The notes beneath the pieces were generated by a model. The model was not told where the DNA came from. It did no database searches and saw only the letters and a program-made list of their open reading frames with translations. A program made the translations under genes and the position numbers. Source: Prosopocoilus inquinatus (taxonomy: Eukaryota; Arthropoda; Insecta; Coleoptera; Lucanidae). From it: a stretch of DNA of 64,000 bases. Where the stretch lies: assembly GCA_036172665.1 (NCBI GenBank), contig CM069872.1, forward strand, positions 21,121,001-21,185,000, in the 5' to 3' direction. Positions within the stretch are counted from its first letter, which is position 1. Each line of letters opens with the position of its first letter. This document shows positions 10,501-22,309 of this stretch, in pieces.

Positions 10501-10767
10501 TTAGTCTGACGAAGGCATTGTGCTGCTGAAACAATTGTAACAATTTTGTAAGGGTTTGTCTCATATAAGTGACCAATAGAGAATACCGCAATCAAAACAG
10601 TAGGTTTACATTTGAAAAACAATCGATAGTGTCACAACTTTGATGTCGGTCACCCATTCAAAATTCAAAATCGACCTGTTTGAGCGTTTTTCCGAGAACA
10701 AAACAAAACCAGTACGTTTACTGGGTTTCGTAATATAACAATTTATCCAAGGATACTTAACACTATA

Positions 10768-12116
10768 GGATTGCTCGATCCCTATACCGTAATGTAAACC
10801 CGCTCCGTCCGCTGTTGTGACGTCACCATCGGTCCATATTCAAATACAGCGCCTAATATGTAAACGTAAAAATGGCGGTTCCTACCAAAGTAAAAGGAGA
10901 AAATGTGCTTTACAATAACTTTCCCAAAGGAAATTACATAGTTTCTGCAACTATATGAAGCAATGCATCCGCCGTTGTAAAAAAATACAAAAAAGGAAAG
11001 GACTGTGCCAAGTCATGAAAAAATTTTTGTAAATTAGGAAGAAAAATTAGAATTAAATTTCCAAAATATTCAAAACGGAACTAAACATTTCAAAAGAAAA
11101 TTTCTACGCATCCTAAATAGTCAAAACGGCAAAGACTAAGTAAAGTTGTTAAATAAAAATATCTTACTCCTGCTATTTATTTAAATTTACAAGCTTTGCA
11201 TTCTTTTATTGGAAAGTTAAATAATTGAAGCACTATCTTGTCCGATGAAAATTATTATAATAATATACATATAATTATTTTGTAGCGGACATTTGAAAAA
11301 TTTAAATCGACGCTTCGCTATGGGATTTGCAACTACTTCGGGAAAAATTTATAAATTAAACGTTAAAGTTCTTATTACAAAATTCATACTTATTTTTGCT
11401 CGGATATATCCAAGAAAAACTAAATACGTGATTCAGAAATATCTACCGATAATTTCAGGGTGAATGGAACATCAGATCACCTTTATATTTTTTTTCCCCA
11501 AAAGTGAATAATAATATTTTGCCAATATCTTCTGGATCCTTTAAGTTATTAAACTAATATTTTAAATGTTGGTATAAGGCAACTAACTGCTCATAAACAA
11601 CATATTTGTCAGATTCTCGATTACCCCTTCTTTTTAAGGGATAGTTTTGAGGAGTAACTTTCAGTATTTTATCCCTAACTTTTTATTTTTTACCTATTTC
11701 ATCAAAAATTTATGAAGGAAATATTCTTTAGATAATTTGGCATAAAAGAAGCTTTCTTATTGCATTTCCATAAACCAAACCGTTTTCGAGTAATTGAGGT
11801 TTAAATGTAAGAATACATCTATTACGCAATGTTAACACACGACAACTTAGACAATTTTTTATTTTTCATTTTTCGAAAAAGATTAATATAAAAAGATGAC
11901 CTTATTTTTTGATGTTCTTTTCACCCTAAAAATATCGAAACGCATTTCTGAATCTCGGTGGAGAATTTATGCCGAAGAAGCAATTTTTCAAAGTATCCGT
12001 GCAAAGATAAATACGTGTTTTATAATAATGTTTTGAATGAAATTAAATAATTCATTAATTTGTTTAAAATAATATAATTTTTAAAGTGTCATAGAGAAAG
12101 TAAGTATTTAAACATA
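10768..12116. repeat. Decayed composite foldback with dispersed-repeat segment
   Basis: The left part (10768-10835) is a diverged half of the 98-bp hairpin family at 12119 (GGATTGCTCGATC, then GTGACGTCACCATCGGTCC). Between about 11370 and 12035 the sequence is imperfectly inverted: TTTCAGGGTGAATGGAACATC near 11455 against GATGTTCTTTTCACCCTAAA near 11911. The stretch 11511-11700 is a second copy of the repeat at 48955-49135. No coding sequence. Confidence 0.5.
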
Positions 12117-12118
12117 TA

Positions 12119-12216
12119 CGATTGCTCGACCGCCCGATTTCGTCTGCCGGGCCCGTGAATCGCGTGACGTAATCATCGGTCCAAGCAACAGACGAAATCG
12201 GGCGATCGAGCAATCC
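12119..12216. repeat. 98-bp hairpin MITE
   Basis: Inverted arms of about 27 bp start CGATTGCTCGACCGCCCGAT and return as ATCGGGCGATCGAGCAATC. The loop contains GTGACGTAATCATCGGTCC, also seen in the diverged copy near 10818-10835. Confidence 0.7.
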
Positions 12217-12219
12217 TAT

Positions 12220-12940
12220 AGTTGTCTTTTATTTGCAACGCAGATTAGTTCAGGTCAGCTCAGTTTAACCCAAAGTGAACTGATCTTAAATGATCGATTT
12301 AATAGCAAATAAAACATGCGAGATGCGATTGCTGCATTTTAATCTTCAGATGAAGATATTAGTTGTCTTTTATTTGCACGTCAGATCAGTTCACTTTTAC
12401 CCTGGATCACTTATTCAAAAATTTGTCTGTTTTATTTGGCAACATGATCTAATCCAAAGTGATCCAAAACACTTCCCGCCTTGCTGATACTATACCTCGG
12501 AAATTCTAGATCAGTTTGGATCAGTTGGTTCACTTGTAGAGGGGATGTTATTTCAACTGTTTTTTCAAATTACATTACTCGTCCAAATAACCTTTTGTTT
12601 TTGCTTAACTCGCTGTAAAGTGATGCAAAAATAATATCTTCATATGAAGATTAAAATGCAGCAATCGCATCTCGCATGTTTTATTTACTAATAAATCGAT
12701 CACTTAAGATCAGTTCACTTAGGGTTAAACTGAATGAACTGACCTGAACTAATCTGCATTGCAAATAAAAGACAACTATTACTTTTGCATCACTTTACAG
12801 CGAGTTAAGCAAAAACAAAAGGTTATTTGGACGAGTAATGTAATTCGACAAACATTTGAAATAACATCCCCTCTACAAGTGAACCAACTGATCCAAACTG
12901 ATCTAGAATTTCCGAGGTGTAGTATCAGCAAGGCGGGAAC
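12220..12940 (-). mobile_element. MITE (AGTTGTC family), reverse orientation, split by a second copy
   Basis: Segments 12220-12360 and 12781-12940 together form the reverse complement of the family at 19182-19593, starting from its right end AGTTGTCTTTTATTTGCA. The two segments rejoin cleanly at ..GATGAAGATATTAC TTTTGC once the inserted copy is removed. The far end is lost after GGCGGGAA. Confidence 0.75.
12361..12777 (+). mobile_element. MITE (AGTTGTC family), complete copy inside a relative
   Basis: A 417-bp element with inverted ends AGTTGTCTTTTATTTGCA and TGCAAATAAAAGACAACT, flanked by ATT on both sides (12358-12360 and 12778-12780). Closely similar over its length to 19182-19593. No ORF of note. 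Confidence 0.85.
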
Positions 12941-13484
12941 TTATATGTGCGATTTACCCAGGAAAGTGAATCGCATCGAATGATCAAGAATACGATTTCT
13001 GCAGTACGCTCGCATTTGTATGCGAATCGCACGGACGAATTCGAGTTCACTTTACGAACGTCGAAAATAAGCTCCCAGACAGAAAACAGGAATTCACCAT
13101 TTATTTTAAATAGAGGAAAAAATTAGGGAATTTTAATTCAGTGTTGGGAATATAACGTAATTCATTTTGATATTTGATTGGCAACACTGTAATGCAGCGC
13201 TCTCAACATGCAAAACATGCGATTTTGTCAACCTCCATCGGGCGCATCCATTTACGCTTATAGATAACAATACTATTTCATGTTTAAAAAATATTGTTTT
13301 AATTTTATTTTCTTAATACATACAGAATCGTGTTTCCGTGTTTTGGCTGAATCGAAGCTGAGAGAATTTACTTTTTTTTTCAAACAAGTTGTAGATGTCG
13401 CTGACCGTGCAAACATCCGTCAAAATTTTTTTGACATTAAATAAATAAATTAATAATGTTGAAAGGCCGCCGAAAGAAAGAAAA
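12941..13484. promoter_or_regulatory. Upstream region of the ZAD zinc-finger gene
   Basis: No coding sequence or named repeat. It contains the 5' UTR and probable promoter of the gene starting at 13485. The ATG sits in GAAAAATGAGC after an A-rich leader. No core promoter motif is clear enough to assign. Confidence 0.35.
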
Positions 13485-15516
13485 ATGAGCGGGTATAAGC
13501 GCGTAAACTTTTACGAACTCTGCCGACTGTGCGCCACGAACCAACAAAAGGAGAAGACGCACATTTTCCAAGAGGAGGGCAGGAAAATTCAGCTCCAGAA
13601 CAAGATTCAGAGCTGCCTGTCGCTGAAAGTACTTGTGGTGTCTCAAGCGAAGATGCGAATAATTCTGTGCTTGTACGTTTCAGGTTTGCGAGAATGATTT
13701 CCTGCCGAAAGTCGTTTGTTCACAGTGTCTTCGAACTCTTGAGGAATGTTACACGTTTCGAAATGAATGCGTCACCTCAGAGACAATGTTGTCTAGCTAT
13801 TTCAACAACTTCAGATACACGGAGGATTTTAAAAAGTCGGGAAAGGTACTTGCCTGAGGATTTTCAATTCTGTAGTCAGGATTAGTGAGTTTTGTTTTCT
13901 TTTAGGTTTATATTAAAGACGTTGCACCTAAGATACCTCAAGCAACAGAGCCTCCAGTCGCAAGCAACGTATCTGCAGGCTCGGCGACTTCCGTTTTGCA
14001 TGCTTCAAACTACGAAATCACAGAAAAAAACCACGAGCAGTTTTTCGCGGTGCAGATGCCAGCGCAAAGTGAGCAAAAGGCACCGAGCAAGACTGATTCG
14101 CAGAAAATACCAGGGCAGACGTCATATAATTTGAATTCCCTGAACTTCGCTGCGTTGAAAGGAATCGTCCCGAAGGGCGATGCAATTGGCAACATCGCAG
14201 TGAATGCAAATGGTGAAATCATCAACATAACTCCGCTCTTGGACTTGGAGAGTATCTTGATCAATTCGACGCAAAAATCTGCGGCAAAGTATTTGTCAAA
14301 TACGAAATTAGTGCCGCAGAAACGAATTAAAACCGAGCCTAGCAAGAACGACAACAACGTCATCCTGGACGCTAACATCATCCAAATAGATTTGAATCAG
14401 TCGTCGAACGGTGACCTCAAATATGAAAAGCTGCCTCACATCAAAAGCACCAACAACAAATACACGTACACGATCAAAATCGAAGATGGAACGAAGTGCT
14501 CGAATTTAAATCAGGCGGTCGTCGTGAATCAAGTCCCAAACGTGAACCAGGCCCAATTCAATCAAGCCGCCACCGCCGCTTTCGTCACATCCCAGGCTAA
14601 TGCGAACCTAAACGGTCCGAATGGCAACTTGAATTCTGCGTTAAACATGAGTAATTCTTTGAGTAATTGGAACACAACGCACTTAACTACACCTACTACC
14701 TCGAATTTATCTGTGTCTTCTAGTGGTGCGACGGCACCATCTGCGAATATTGTGTCGGCAACTACGTCGTCGAATGTGAGCATCGTCGCGGCATCAAACA
14801 TTTCATCCATACCTTCAAGTAGTCATGTAAATATAGTTTCTAGCAACATAAGTACAAATCCTAACCTGGGACAGATCGCCTCGGACGTAACAAATGGTGC
14901 CGGCTTGAATTTTCAAAGCAGCAACTCCAACTGGAACAACGTGAACTCTTCTAACTCAACACCTGTGGCGGCTTTAAATTCAGGGAACTTAAATGCGTCC
15001 GGCGTGTTTAATTCGGCCCAACAGAACTTCCAGTGCATTAAACCTGAGGCTTACAATAAGAAGATTCGGTCGGGTGGGTTATCCAACGCTGTCATAGTCT
15101 CTAACCTCCCGCTTCAGGTCAAGGAAGAGCAGAATCAGTCGAAAGTGTTCCCCTGCGACAGCTGTCAGAAGGTGTTTAAACGACGCGAACACTTGTACCA
15201 GCACATAAAGTTGCACACGGGGTTCAGGCCGTTCGTGTGCGAGAACTGTAACAAGTCTTTCATGAGGAAAGAACACTTAATGCGCCACATGACCTCGCAC
15301 AGCGGTCTGAAGAATTACACGTGTGATTTGTGTAGTAAATCGTTTTCACGTAATGACAACCTTCTGAAACATAAAAAGACGCACGATAAACAGACGAGTT
15401 TCACCTGTGAGATATGTCAAAAGCAGTTCGTTATGAAGCACTACTATTTGGCCCACAGGCTGACTCACGAGACGGAGAAATGCCCCGTTCCCCTCTGGAA
15501 CGTCTTGAAAACGTAA
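13485..15516 (+). CDS. ZAD and C2H2 zinc-finger transcription factor
   Basis: Probable sequence-specific nuclear DNA-binding protein. Exons are 13485-13628, 13684-13845 and 13906-15516; introns of 55 and 60 bp have GT/AG ends and phase 0, giving 638 residues. Residues 1-90 form a zinc-finger-associated domain: LCRLCA supplies the first Cys pair, FQEEGRKIQLQNKIQSCL is typical of the fold, and VVCSQCLRTLEECYTFR supplies the second pair after the first splice junction. ZADs mediate dimerisation in arthropod zinc-finger proteins. The middle (about 130-500) is low-complexity, rich in Asn, Ser and Thr, probably disordered. The C terminus carries four C2H2 fingers from about residue 513 (FPCDSC..., FVCENC..., YTCDLC..., FTCEIC...), with TGFRP- and SGLKN-type linkers between the first three. 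I could not identify a specific orthologue. Confidence 0.93.
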
Positions 15517-15815
15517 TCGTTTTTGTTATCATTAGATTTTTTAAACAGTATTTTGCCATACGTAGGTGTAAGAAGTTTTATTGTTGTTAGTTTTTTAAGT
15601 TTGTTTTCGTTTCGATGTTGGGCGTTGCACATTTCGTAATGCTGTGCTTTACGTACTGTTCTGGACCTTTTATTTATTATTATTTATTTTATGGGTATGT
15701 ATTTTAGCATCGAAGTATTTTTTTTAGAGTGTAGTGATATTATGTACAAAGTATTTATGTATTAACTTATTAGAATTATTAAATTATTATCAGTTCCTCT
15801 TGGTGGAAATTCGAA

Positions 15816-15821
15816 AATAAA
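15816..15821 (+). terminator. Poly(A) signal AATAAA of the ZAD zinc-finger gene
   Basis: AATAAA lies 300 bp past the stop codon, after a T-rich 3' UTR. It is the first canonical signal in this orientation in the 3' region. Confidence 0.6.
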
Positions 15822-15850
15822 TATTAATCGACATCCTTTTGAAAGAATAA

Positions 15851-16043
15851 TAGCCGCTTTCCAATTACGAATTTCAAGCTTCTGAGATGATCTAAACTGA
15901 TCTGATCTGAGCTACACTTCCGAGATTTCAATGGGAACGCTGCATAAGTCATACAGGCGTTGATAAATGGGTAGTCATAGAAAGAGGTACGTGAGGGGAA
16001 GGGGAAAAGTAAAAAAGATCATTTCACAATTGGAAAGCGGCTA
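15851..16043. mobile_element. MITE with TAGCCGCTTTCCAATT ends
   Basis: A 193-bp element with inverted ends TAGCCGCTTTCCAATT and AATTGGAAAGCGGCTA, flanked by ATAA on both sides (15847-15850 and 16044-16047). Inner sequence is rich in GATCTGATC-like motifs; no coding capacity. Confidence 0.7.
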
Positions 16044-16117
16044 ATAATTCAAAAGAATGAGAAACAATTCAATTTTTCTTTTTTTTTTCAAAATTTAACC
16101 TTGAAATTCATTAATAG

Positions 16118-16915
16118 TGTCACGCTAAGGGTGGTACCTCCACCCTGTCGCGGAAAGGGGTTAGCGTAGGGTAAAGCTTGAAACGCAGTTATTTTATAAA
16201 AGCGGATACCTTTTATTAATATAAAATTTAATATGATAGGGTTTGTTGTTAATTCAAGACGGGTGGCTGCTATTCGGGTCGTCTGTGCGCAGCTGGCTTG
16301 GTCTGGTGGCGACGGCGGTATGTTGTGGCGATATCAAGGTCGGCTCGTTGCGGTGGTTTTACTTTCAGGAACGGATGACCACGGTCTTCTGGCCCTGGAC
16401 GAAATGGCGCTGGTGAAGGAGTGCAGGGATGGCTTCAGCTAGCAGGCTGGCGCGACTCCCCGGAACTGGAGTTGACCGAGATGAGATCGGCAGCTTCTGG
16501 CTGGGCGTGGACGGTGGTGGCAGAGGGCGTCCTCCGATCGGCGTCAGGATGCTGATGATTTTGGGATCAGCGTTCCGGTTGGCTCCCCTTCTTCGAGATG
16601 GCAGATGTTGCCAATTCAGAGTCGTCCCTAGGCCGACTACCTATCTAAGTTTTACGCGCACTTTTTATACGAAATTTTTGTTGAATCGCATTTTACGTTA
16701 TTCGTAACATGCCCGGCGTTCAATTGTATTGCCTACTTGCTGAAATCATTTGCCCTAGTTGTCGCGATTCTGCCGATGTTTGTTTTGAAACAAGAACCGT
16801 GTTATATCGGGTTACCTCACGCATTGTTATGACACTGTTGCCCTCGATTTCACAAGCCCGTGCTTTAATAATTTATATTATTTTTTATGAAAACTCGAAA
16901 ACTCCGATCGTGACA
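16118..16915 (+). mobile_element. Solo LTR of an LTR retrotransposon
   Basis: A 798-bp GC-richer unit starting TGTCACGCTAAGGG and ending CGATCGTGACA, so TG..CA ends, with ATAG on both sides (16114-16117 and 16916-16919). A diverged copy is at 41113-41939. The two share TTGTCGCGATTCTGCCGATG-like sequence, GTTATATCGGGTTACC and CACAAGCCC..GTGCTTTAATAATTT near the 3' end. No internal gag or pol lies next to either copy, which fits solo LTRs. Small ORFs in it are not credible genes. Confidence 0.7.
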
Positions 16916-16916
16916 A

Positions 16917-17039
16917 TAGCGCTTTCCGCTAGCTGCACTGGTATGCACTGAGTGTATTTCTATCTCGTTTTATTACATAAAGCTGAACCGAGATGGGAAT
17001 GCACTCAGTGCACACCAATGCAACCAGTGGAAAACGCTA
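16917..17039. repeat. Short foldback MITE
   Basis: A 123-bp palindrome: TAGCGCTTTCCGCTAGCTGC at one end and CAACCAGTGGAAAACGCTA at the other, with inner arms TGCACTGAGTGTATTTCTATC and its inverse. A related hairpin (GAGTGTATCTCCATCTCGG..) occurs inside the hAT-type element near 18668-18755. Confidence 0.65.
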
Positions 17040-17764
17040 AATAAATCGTTAAGACCTTAAGAGTATTTTGGAAATTAATTTTGATTTTTGTTCTTAATTT
17101 ACAAAAAGACTGCATAATTTTCATTGGTACAGTCCGTTCCTTTTTTTGTAATTGAAGACCATAACTTCAGAAGCATCTAAGTGCCAAAAACATCTTTAGA
17201 GGTTATTAAGAAAAAAATAATTTCCTAACTCTTAAACGCACCATGATCAACTCCATCAAAAAGCTTGACGCTTATATGGCCGTTGCAATTTTCGATTTTC
17301 AATGCAAACTTTTGTTCCTTTGACCATTGCTCTGACGTTTGAAGCTTGGTACAATTGGGCAAATAGAAAGCGGGATAGTAAACTTTCGTTAATTTAAACC
17401 TTACTTCTAAATTTCAGTAACTATGCTAATTTATCAACCTTCACATTAAGTAAAATTATTAATCATTCCATTTATAGTTAAAAATTATAATTTACACATT
17501 ACATTATAATGCAAGGCGGCCAAAAATCCCAAAATTGTGCAGAGGGAGCCACGCTAACGACAAATGGATGGAACAGGTTTTTTTCAAACGCGACGGGTCG
17601 TAACAACACAACGTATTGTATTCATAGATAAAAGATGTATTAGATGTCAAAGCCAACGTTGTATATGTGGAGTAACAAAACGCTCGCCTCACGCGGCCTG
17701 GGGTGAATTAAAATAGAAAAGGCGCGTAATTTAAAAATATTTCTGCGTTAACGGTTTAAGGATT
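17040..17764. other. Intergenic, no gene recognised
   Basis: AT-rich with no ORF longer than about 60 codons that resembles a protein family, and no repeat with definable ends. Confidence 0.35.
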
Positions 17765-18150
17765 AAAAAATTTTGTTGCAAATGGTTTTTGATTGCAGTG
17801 AAAACCTCGAGCAATCAAAAACGATTTGCAACAAAATTTTTTAAAACTTTCATTATGCTTTGACAGCAAGCATGGCCGCCTTGCATGGGGGACTTATTAG
17901 GAGCAAATCCGCTTCAATTTGTCTATCCTACTGCAATGTCAGGTCAAAAAGCGATAGTAAGATGTCGCTATTTTATCTGTTCATCACTCTTACATCGCAA
18001 TTACGAATAAATTGGACAAGTCGTTTTTGTTTGCAGTGGGAATGTCGAGCTACTTCTTTGCTGAAGAAGCCCAAAGCAGGGCTGAAACAGTTGTACAGAG
18101 GCTGCTCGAGGTTTTCACTGCAATCAAAAACGATTTGCACAAAATTTTTC
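17765..18150. repeat. Dispersed foldback repeat (TTTTGTTGCAAATCG family)
   Basis: Starts AAAAATTTTGTTGCAAATGG and ends with near-inverses (CGATTTGCACAAAATTTTT). A compact hairpin of the terminal arms is at 17765-17845. The remainder carries AAGCATGGCCGCCTTGCATG, CAATGTCAGGTCAAAAAGCG and GATGTCGCTATTTTATCTG. The same blocks recur at 52310-52533, 52885-52990 and 61370-61765. Not coding. Confidence 0.65.
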
Positions 18151-18203
18151 TAGGTAATAAATTAATTCGAAGGGTCACGACCGTCACCAAGGAAACTTCA
18201 CAC

Positions 18204-18901
18204 CAGTGTTGCGATCAAAATTTAAGTTACCAGATTGACTGACAAAAAGTAACCAGTTATCAACTGAAAATCACCAGTTTATTTCTTTGTACTAATTTGT
18301 CGTTCATTTAAATTTTTGACGTTATTATATTGACGTTTCAAAATTATTTTATTAAATTCAGGTACAAAATGATAAAAAAAAAAACAAAAACTTCATATAC
18401 TTTTCCTAATTAGCTTTAGGCTAATGTACGGTCGAACGTAAAAAACGATAGCAGACAATTACGGTTTCCTGTAATTTTTCTTTCTCAAAATAATTTCTCT
18501 TTCTCGAAATGGTATTATTTAAATTAAATAAATTTCACAGATTTTACAAAAGTTGCGATCTTGTCAAATCCGAAAGCTTAGAAGTGTCACCTGTGAAATC
18601 GTGTTTAAAAAATTACAGGGGACTGTAATTGCCAACTAGGAGTACTTTTTTGCTTTCGATTGTAAAATGAGTGTATCTCCATCTCGGTTCACCTTTAACG
18701 AGATAGAGATACATTCAGTACACACTGGTGCAGCCAGCAAGAAACGCTATTAAAATCATTTTAATGTTATAAATTTTTTCTTATTTATATTTTATGAAAA
18801 GGCACCAGATAATCCCGAGATTTTAGAAATAATCACTAGGTAATTAACAAATAACAAAAATCTCCAGATCTGGTGATAAATCACTACCTCTGGCAACACT
18901 G
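18204..18901. mobile_element. hAT-type non-autonomous element
   Basis: A 698-bp element with ends CAGTGTTGC... and ...GGCAACACTG, flanked by an exact 8-bp duplication CTTCACAC (18196-18203 and 18902-18909). Next to the ends are ACCAGATTG and CCAGATCTGGT motifs. CAGTG ends with 8-bp duplication are hallmarks of hAT. No transposase. Confidence 0.85.
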
Positions 18902-19181
18902 CTTCACACTATCAAAAGAATCGGAAATTTCGTTATAAAACTTGTCCCGCTTTCTATTTCCGCAACTGTACATCACATGGTGCCATTAATTAATGATTGT
19001 TGAATATATAATTAGATGTGTGAAAACATTATTCGCGGGTTAAAATAATGTCGTGAGACTTATTTCGTCAGTTTGTTTTTATTTGTTTGTTGGATGTGCG
19101 CACCCGGGCTTATTAGAATTTGTTTATAAATTAAGACATAAGTAGATAAAGACCGAAAAAATCGATTTTGTCATGAACATA

Positions 19182-19593
19182 AGTTGTCTTTTATTTGCAC
19201 GTCAGATCAGTTCACTTTTACCCTGGATCACTTATTCAAAAATTTGTCTGTTTTATTTGGCAACATGATCTAACCCAAAGTGATCCAAAACACTTCCCGC
19301 CTTGCTGATACTACACCTCGGAAATTCTAGATCAGTTTGGATCAGTTGGTTCACTTGTAGAGGGGATGTTATTTCAACTGTTTGTCAAATTACATTACTC
19401 GTCCAAATAACCTTTTGTTTTTGCTTAACTCGCTGTAAAGTGATGCAAAAGTAATATCTTCATCTGAAAATTAAAATGCAGCAATCGCATCTCGCATGTT
19501 TTATTTACTATTAAATCGATCACTTAAGATCAGTTCACTTTGGGTTAAACTGAACTGACCTGAACTAATCTGCATTGCAAATAAAAGACAACT
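19182..19593 (+). mobile_element. MITE (AGTTGTC family), complete copy
   Basis: A 412-bp element with the same ends and interior as 12361-12777, flanked by ATA on both sides (19179-19181 and 19594-19596). Together the two copies define a family with 3-bp duplication. Confidence 0.85.
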
Positions 19594-19596
19594 ATA

Positions 19597-20028
19597 GACA
19601 ATTACGAGTTAACGCACTAGTGGTGGCGGGCGTTCGTTGTTACGCCTTTCGCCTTTTCTAAGGTAGGGTTCTGTTTACTAAAGCCACTTTTCTTAATAGC
19701 ACATTACTAATAGCCACAAAATTTAGCGAGCTATTTTTGCCTCCTGGGTAAGGCTCAATTCTCACACGGCAGCGCGTCATTTTGCTGTCTCTAAAATCGC
19801 AGTTTCGTTTGGAATTTGAAAAAAAAAGGTTTATTTCTGTTTCCACATACTAAACAAGTTCTACCCATGGCAAAAAATCTCGTATTATCCAATAGAAAGT
19901 CTGCTTTTATCTAACGACAAGTCTAAAACGACCAAAAAACGACTCACCACTTAAATGACAAGCGTGACAAGCAAGAATTTGCCGCTTTAATTTATACGTC
20001 AATTTGATATAACGAGGGCGCCACAACG
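19597..20028. other. Intergenic, MITE fragment only
   Basis: From 19746 it contains one end of the Harbinger-type MITE described at 10349 (AAGGCTCAATTCTCACACGG). No matching opposite end and no gene were seen. Confidence 0.4.
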
Positions 20029-20036
20029 GGCAAGAT

Positions 20037-22309
20037 TAAGGCACTCGATCTCTGTCTAAGGACACAGGTACTGCCATCATATGGTTTTGACACTTGACAG
20101 TGGGTATTTGACCTTATATAATAAGAATATTTTATGTAAATCAGAACGTAAATGTAACGCAAATCATTTTAATTTCTATTTTATTAACAAGAATAAGTTT
20201 ATAATATACAAGGAATAATTTTACAATAAATCTAGACGTTAACGGTGCGAATATGACACAATAAACCGAAAAGTAACCAAAAAGCTTACGTGAGTATATT
20301 AGAAGCTTTCCAGGTAAAATACTAAGTTTACTTAAATCCGGAGACTATTTGAAGGCATAAATCTTTAGACAATCATATAAACAGAAGTTTCGGTAATTTA
20401 GCTGTTAACTTTGAAATTAAAAATTGTGGACTGATTGTAATTTTCCATCATGTTCCATGGGTAAGCTATTAGGTTCTGGATAATGGGACTTGGAAAATAA
20501 TTGGATTTAGAGAATTCCAAAAACATATAGGATAAAAATGATGTTTAGGATCCAGTCCAGAAACCATTGGAAATACCTGACAAAGAAATATACTTTTTAG
20601 GCAGAACTTTCCCATTTATTATGTCATATCGCCTCGTAGTCGCTTAGCTTTATTATAAATATATACTTTGTCTACCTCTGTGAAGTTGGCACCCCATTTT
20701 TCAAAAAAGTGATTTTTTATAGGAGTTCTGATAGCACCCCAAAGAGTTCTGGAGTTCTATGTCAAAATTAAAAAGAGTTCTAGCGGATTAAACATAAAAA
20801 AATGACTTTTAAAATTTGGGGTGCTAAGTTCACAAAACGGAATTTGAAAATTGGCTATAAAATGTTAATTGATGGAAATAATTAATTTCACCATTAAGAC
20901 TTTCTCTAGAACTATTGAGGTGCTATCCAGAACTCTAAACGGAATCTCGAAATTTTGAAATTACTATGTCCTCCTTATTCTACAAAAGATCAGAACACGA
21001 AGAAACATTTTATTTTTGGGTGCAGAGACCTATAAATGCTAAATAATTATTAGTTTAAGTACCATACTGCTCTTAAAAGAAAAGAAATTCAAATTAATTT
21101 TTTTTTTTTCATTTTACGCTTTGACAACACTTCAATTCGAGAAACGAAAAATCGCTGGAACTTTTTACTTTTGATTTTAGCGCTTTGGTCGTTAAGGATA
21201 ATCGTGAGCACTCGTGGGGTGCTACCCAGAACTCCAAGCAGAACGGAAAAATGTTTGAGAAAAATTTCCATTTTGCACTTTGACAAAATTTCATATCGAG
21301 ACAGGAAAAATCGCTGGAACTTTTTTACGTTTCATTTTAGCGCTTTGGTCGTTAAGGATAATCGTGAGCACTCGTGGGGTGCTACCCAGAACTCCAAGCA
21401 GAACGGAAAAATTTTTGAGAAAAATTTCCATTTTGCACTTTGACAAAATTTCATATCGAGACACGAAAAATCGCTGGAACTTTTTACTTTTGATTTTAGC
21501 GCTTTGGTCGTTAAGGATAATCGTGAGCACTCGTGGGGTGCTACCCAGAACTCCAAGCAGAACGGAAAAATTTTTGAGAAAAATTTCCATTTTGCACTTT
21601 GACAAAATTTCATATCGAGACAGGAAAAATCGCTGGAACTTTTTTACGTTTCATTTTAGCGCTTTGGTCGTTAAGGATAATCGTGAGCACTCGTGGGGTG
21701 CTACCCAGAACACCAAGCAGAACGGAAAAATTTTTGAGAAAAATTTCCATTTTGCACTTTGACAAAATTTCATATCGAGACACGAAAAATCGCTGGAACT
21801 TTTTTACTTTTGATTTTAGCGCTTTGGTCGTTAAGGATAATCGTGAGCACTCGTGGGGTGCTACCCAGAACTCCAAGCAGAACGGAAAAATTTTTGAGAA
21901 AAATTTCCATTTTGCACTTTGACAAAATTTCATATCGAGACAGGAAAAATCGCTGGAACTTTTTTACGTTTCATTTTAGCGCTTTGGTCGTTAAGGATAA
22001 TCGTGAGCACTCGTGGGGTGCTACCCAGAACACCAAGCAGAACGGAAAAATTTTTGAGAAAAATTTCCATTTTGCACTTTGACAAAATTTCATATCGAGA
22101 CACGAAAAATCGCCGGATCTTCTTTACTTTTAATTTTAGCGCTTTGGTCGTTAAGGATAATCGTGAGCACTCGTGGGGTGCTACCCAGAAGAACTCCAAG
22201 CAGAACGGAAAAATTTTTGAGAAAAATTTCCATTTTGCACTTTGACAAAATTTCATATCGAGACAGGAAAAATCGCTGGAACTTTTTTACTTTTGATTTT
22301 AGCGCTTAG
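20037..22309. repeat. Left inverted arm with ~160-bp tandem array
   Basis: Outer end at 20037-20115, an unpaired stretch, then sequence from 20665 that is the inverse of 27060-27520. The array runs from about 21122 to 22309. The marker GACAAAATTTCATATCGAGA starts at 21282, 21442, 21601, 21761, 21921, 22081 and 22243. Units alternate between two types (AGGAAAAATCG.. with ACGTTTCATTTT, and ACGAAAAATCG.. with CTTTTGATTTT), so the higher-order period is about 320 bp. ORFs across the array reflect its length not being a multiple of stops; they are not genes. Confidence 0.9.

Noticed and set aside
13996..15516. Start of the zinc-finger protein at the internal codon near 13996
   Set aside because: That position is not an ATG at an exon start; joining the two upstream exons gives a complete ZAD with both Cys pairs, so the start at 13485 is preferred.
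16233..16707. ORFs of 69 and 92 codons in the GC-rich part of the solo LTR
   Set aside because: Inside an LTR, not conserved as frames in the second copy at 41113.
21171..22309. Overlapping ORFs of 76-160 codons on both strands in the tandem array
   Set aside because: They repeat the same peptide each 160 bp on both strands and recur in the opposite array; they are translations of repeat units, not genes.
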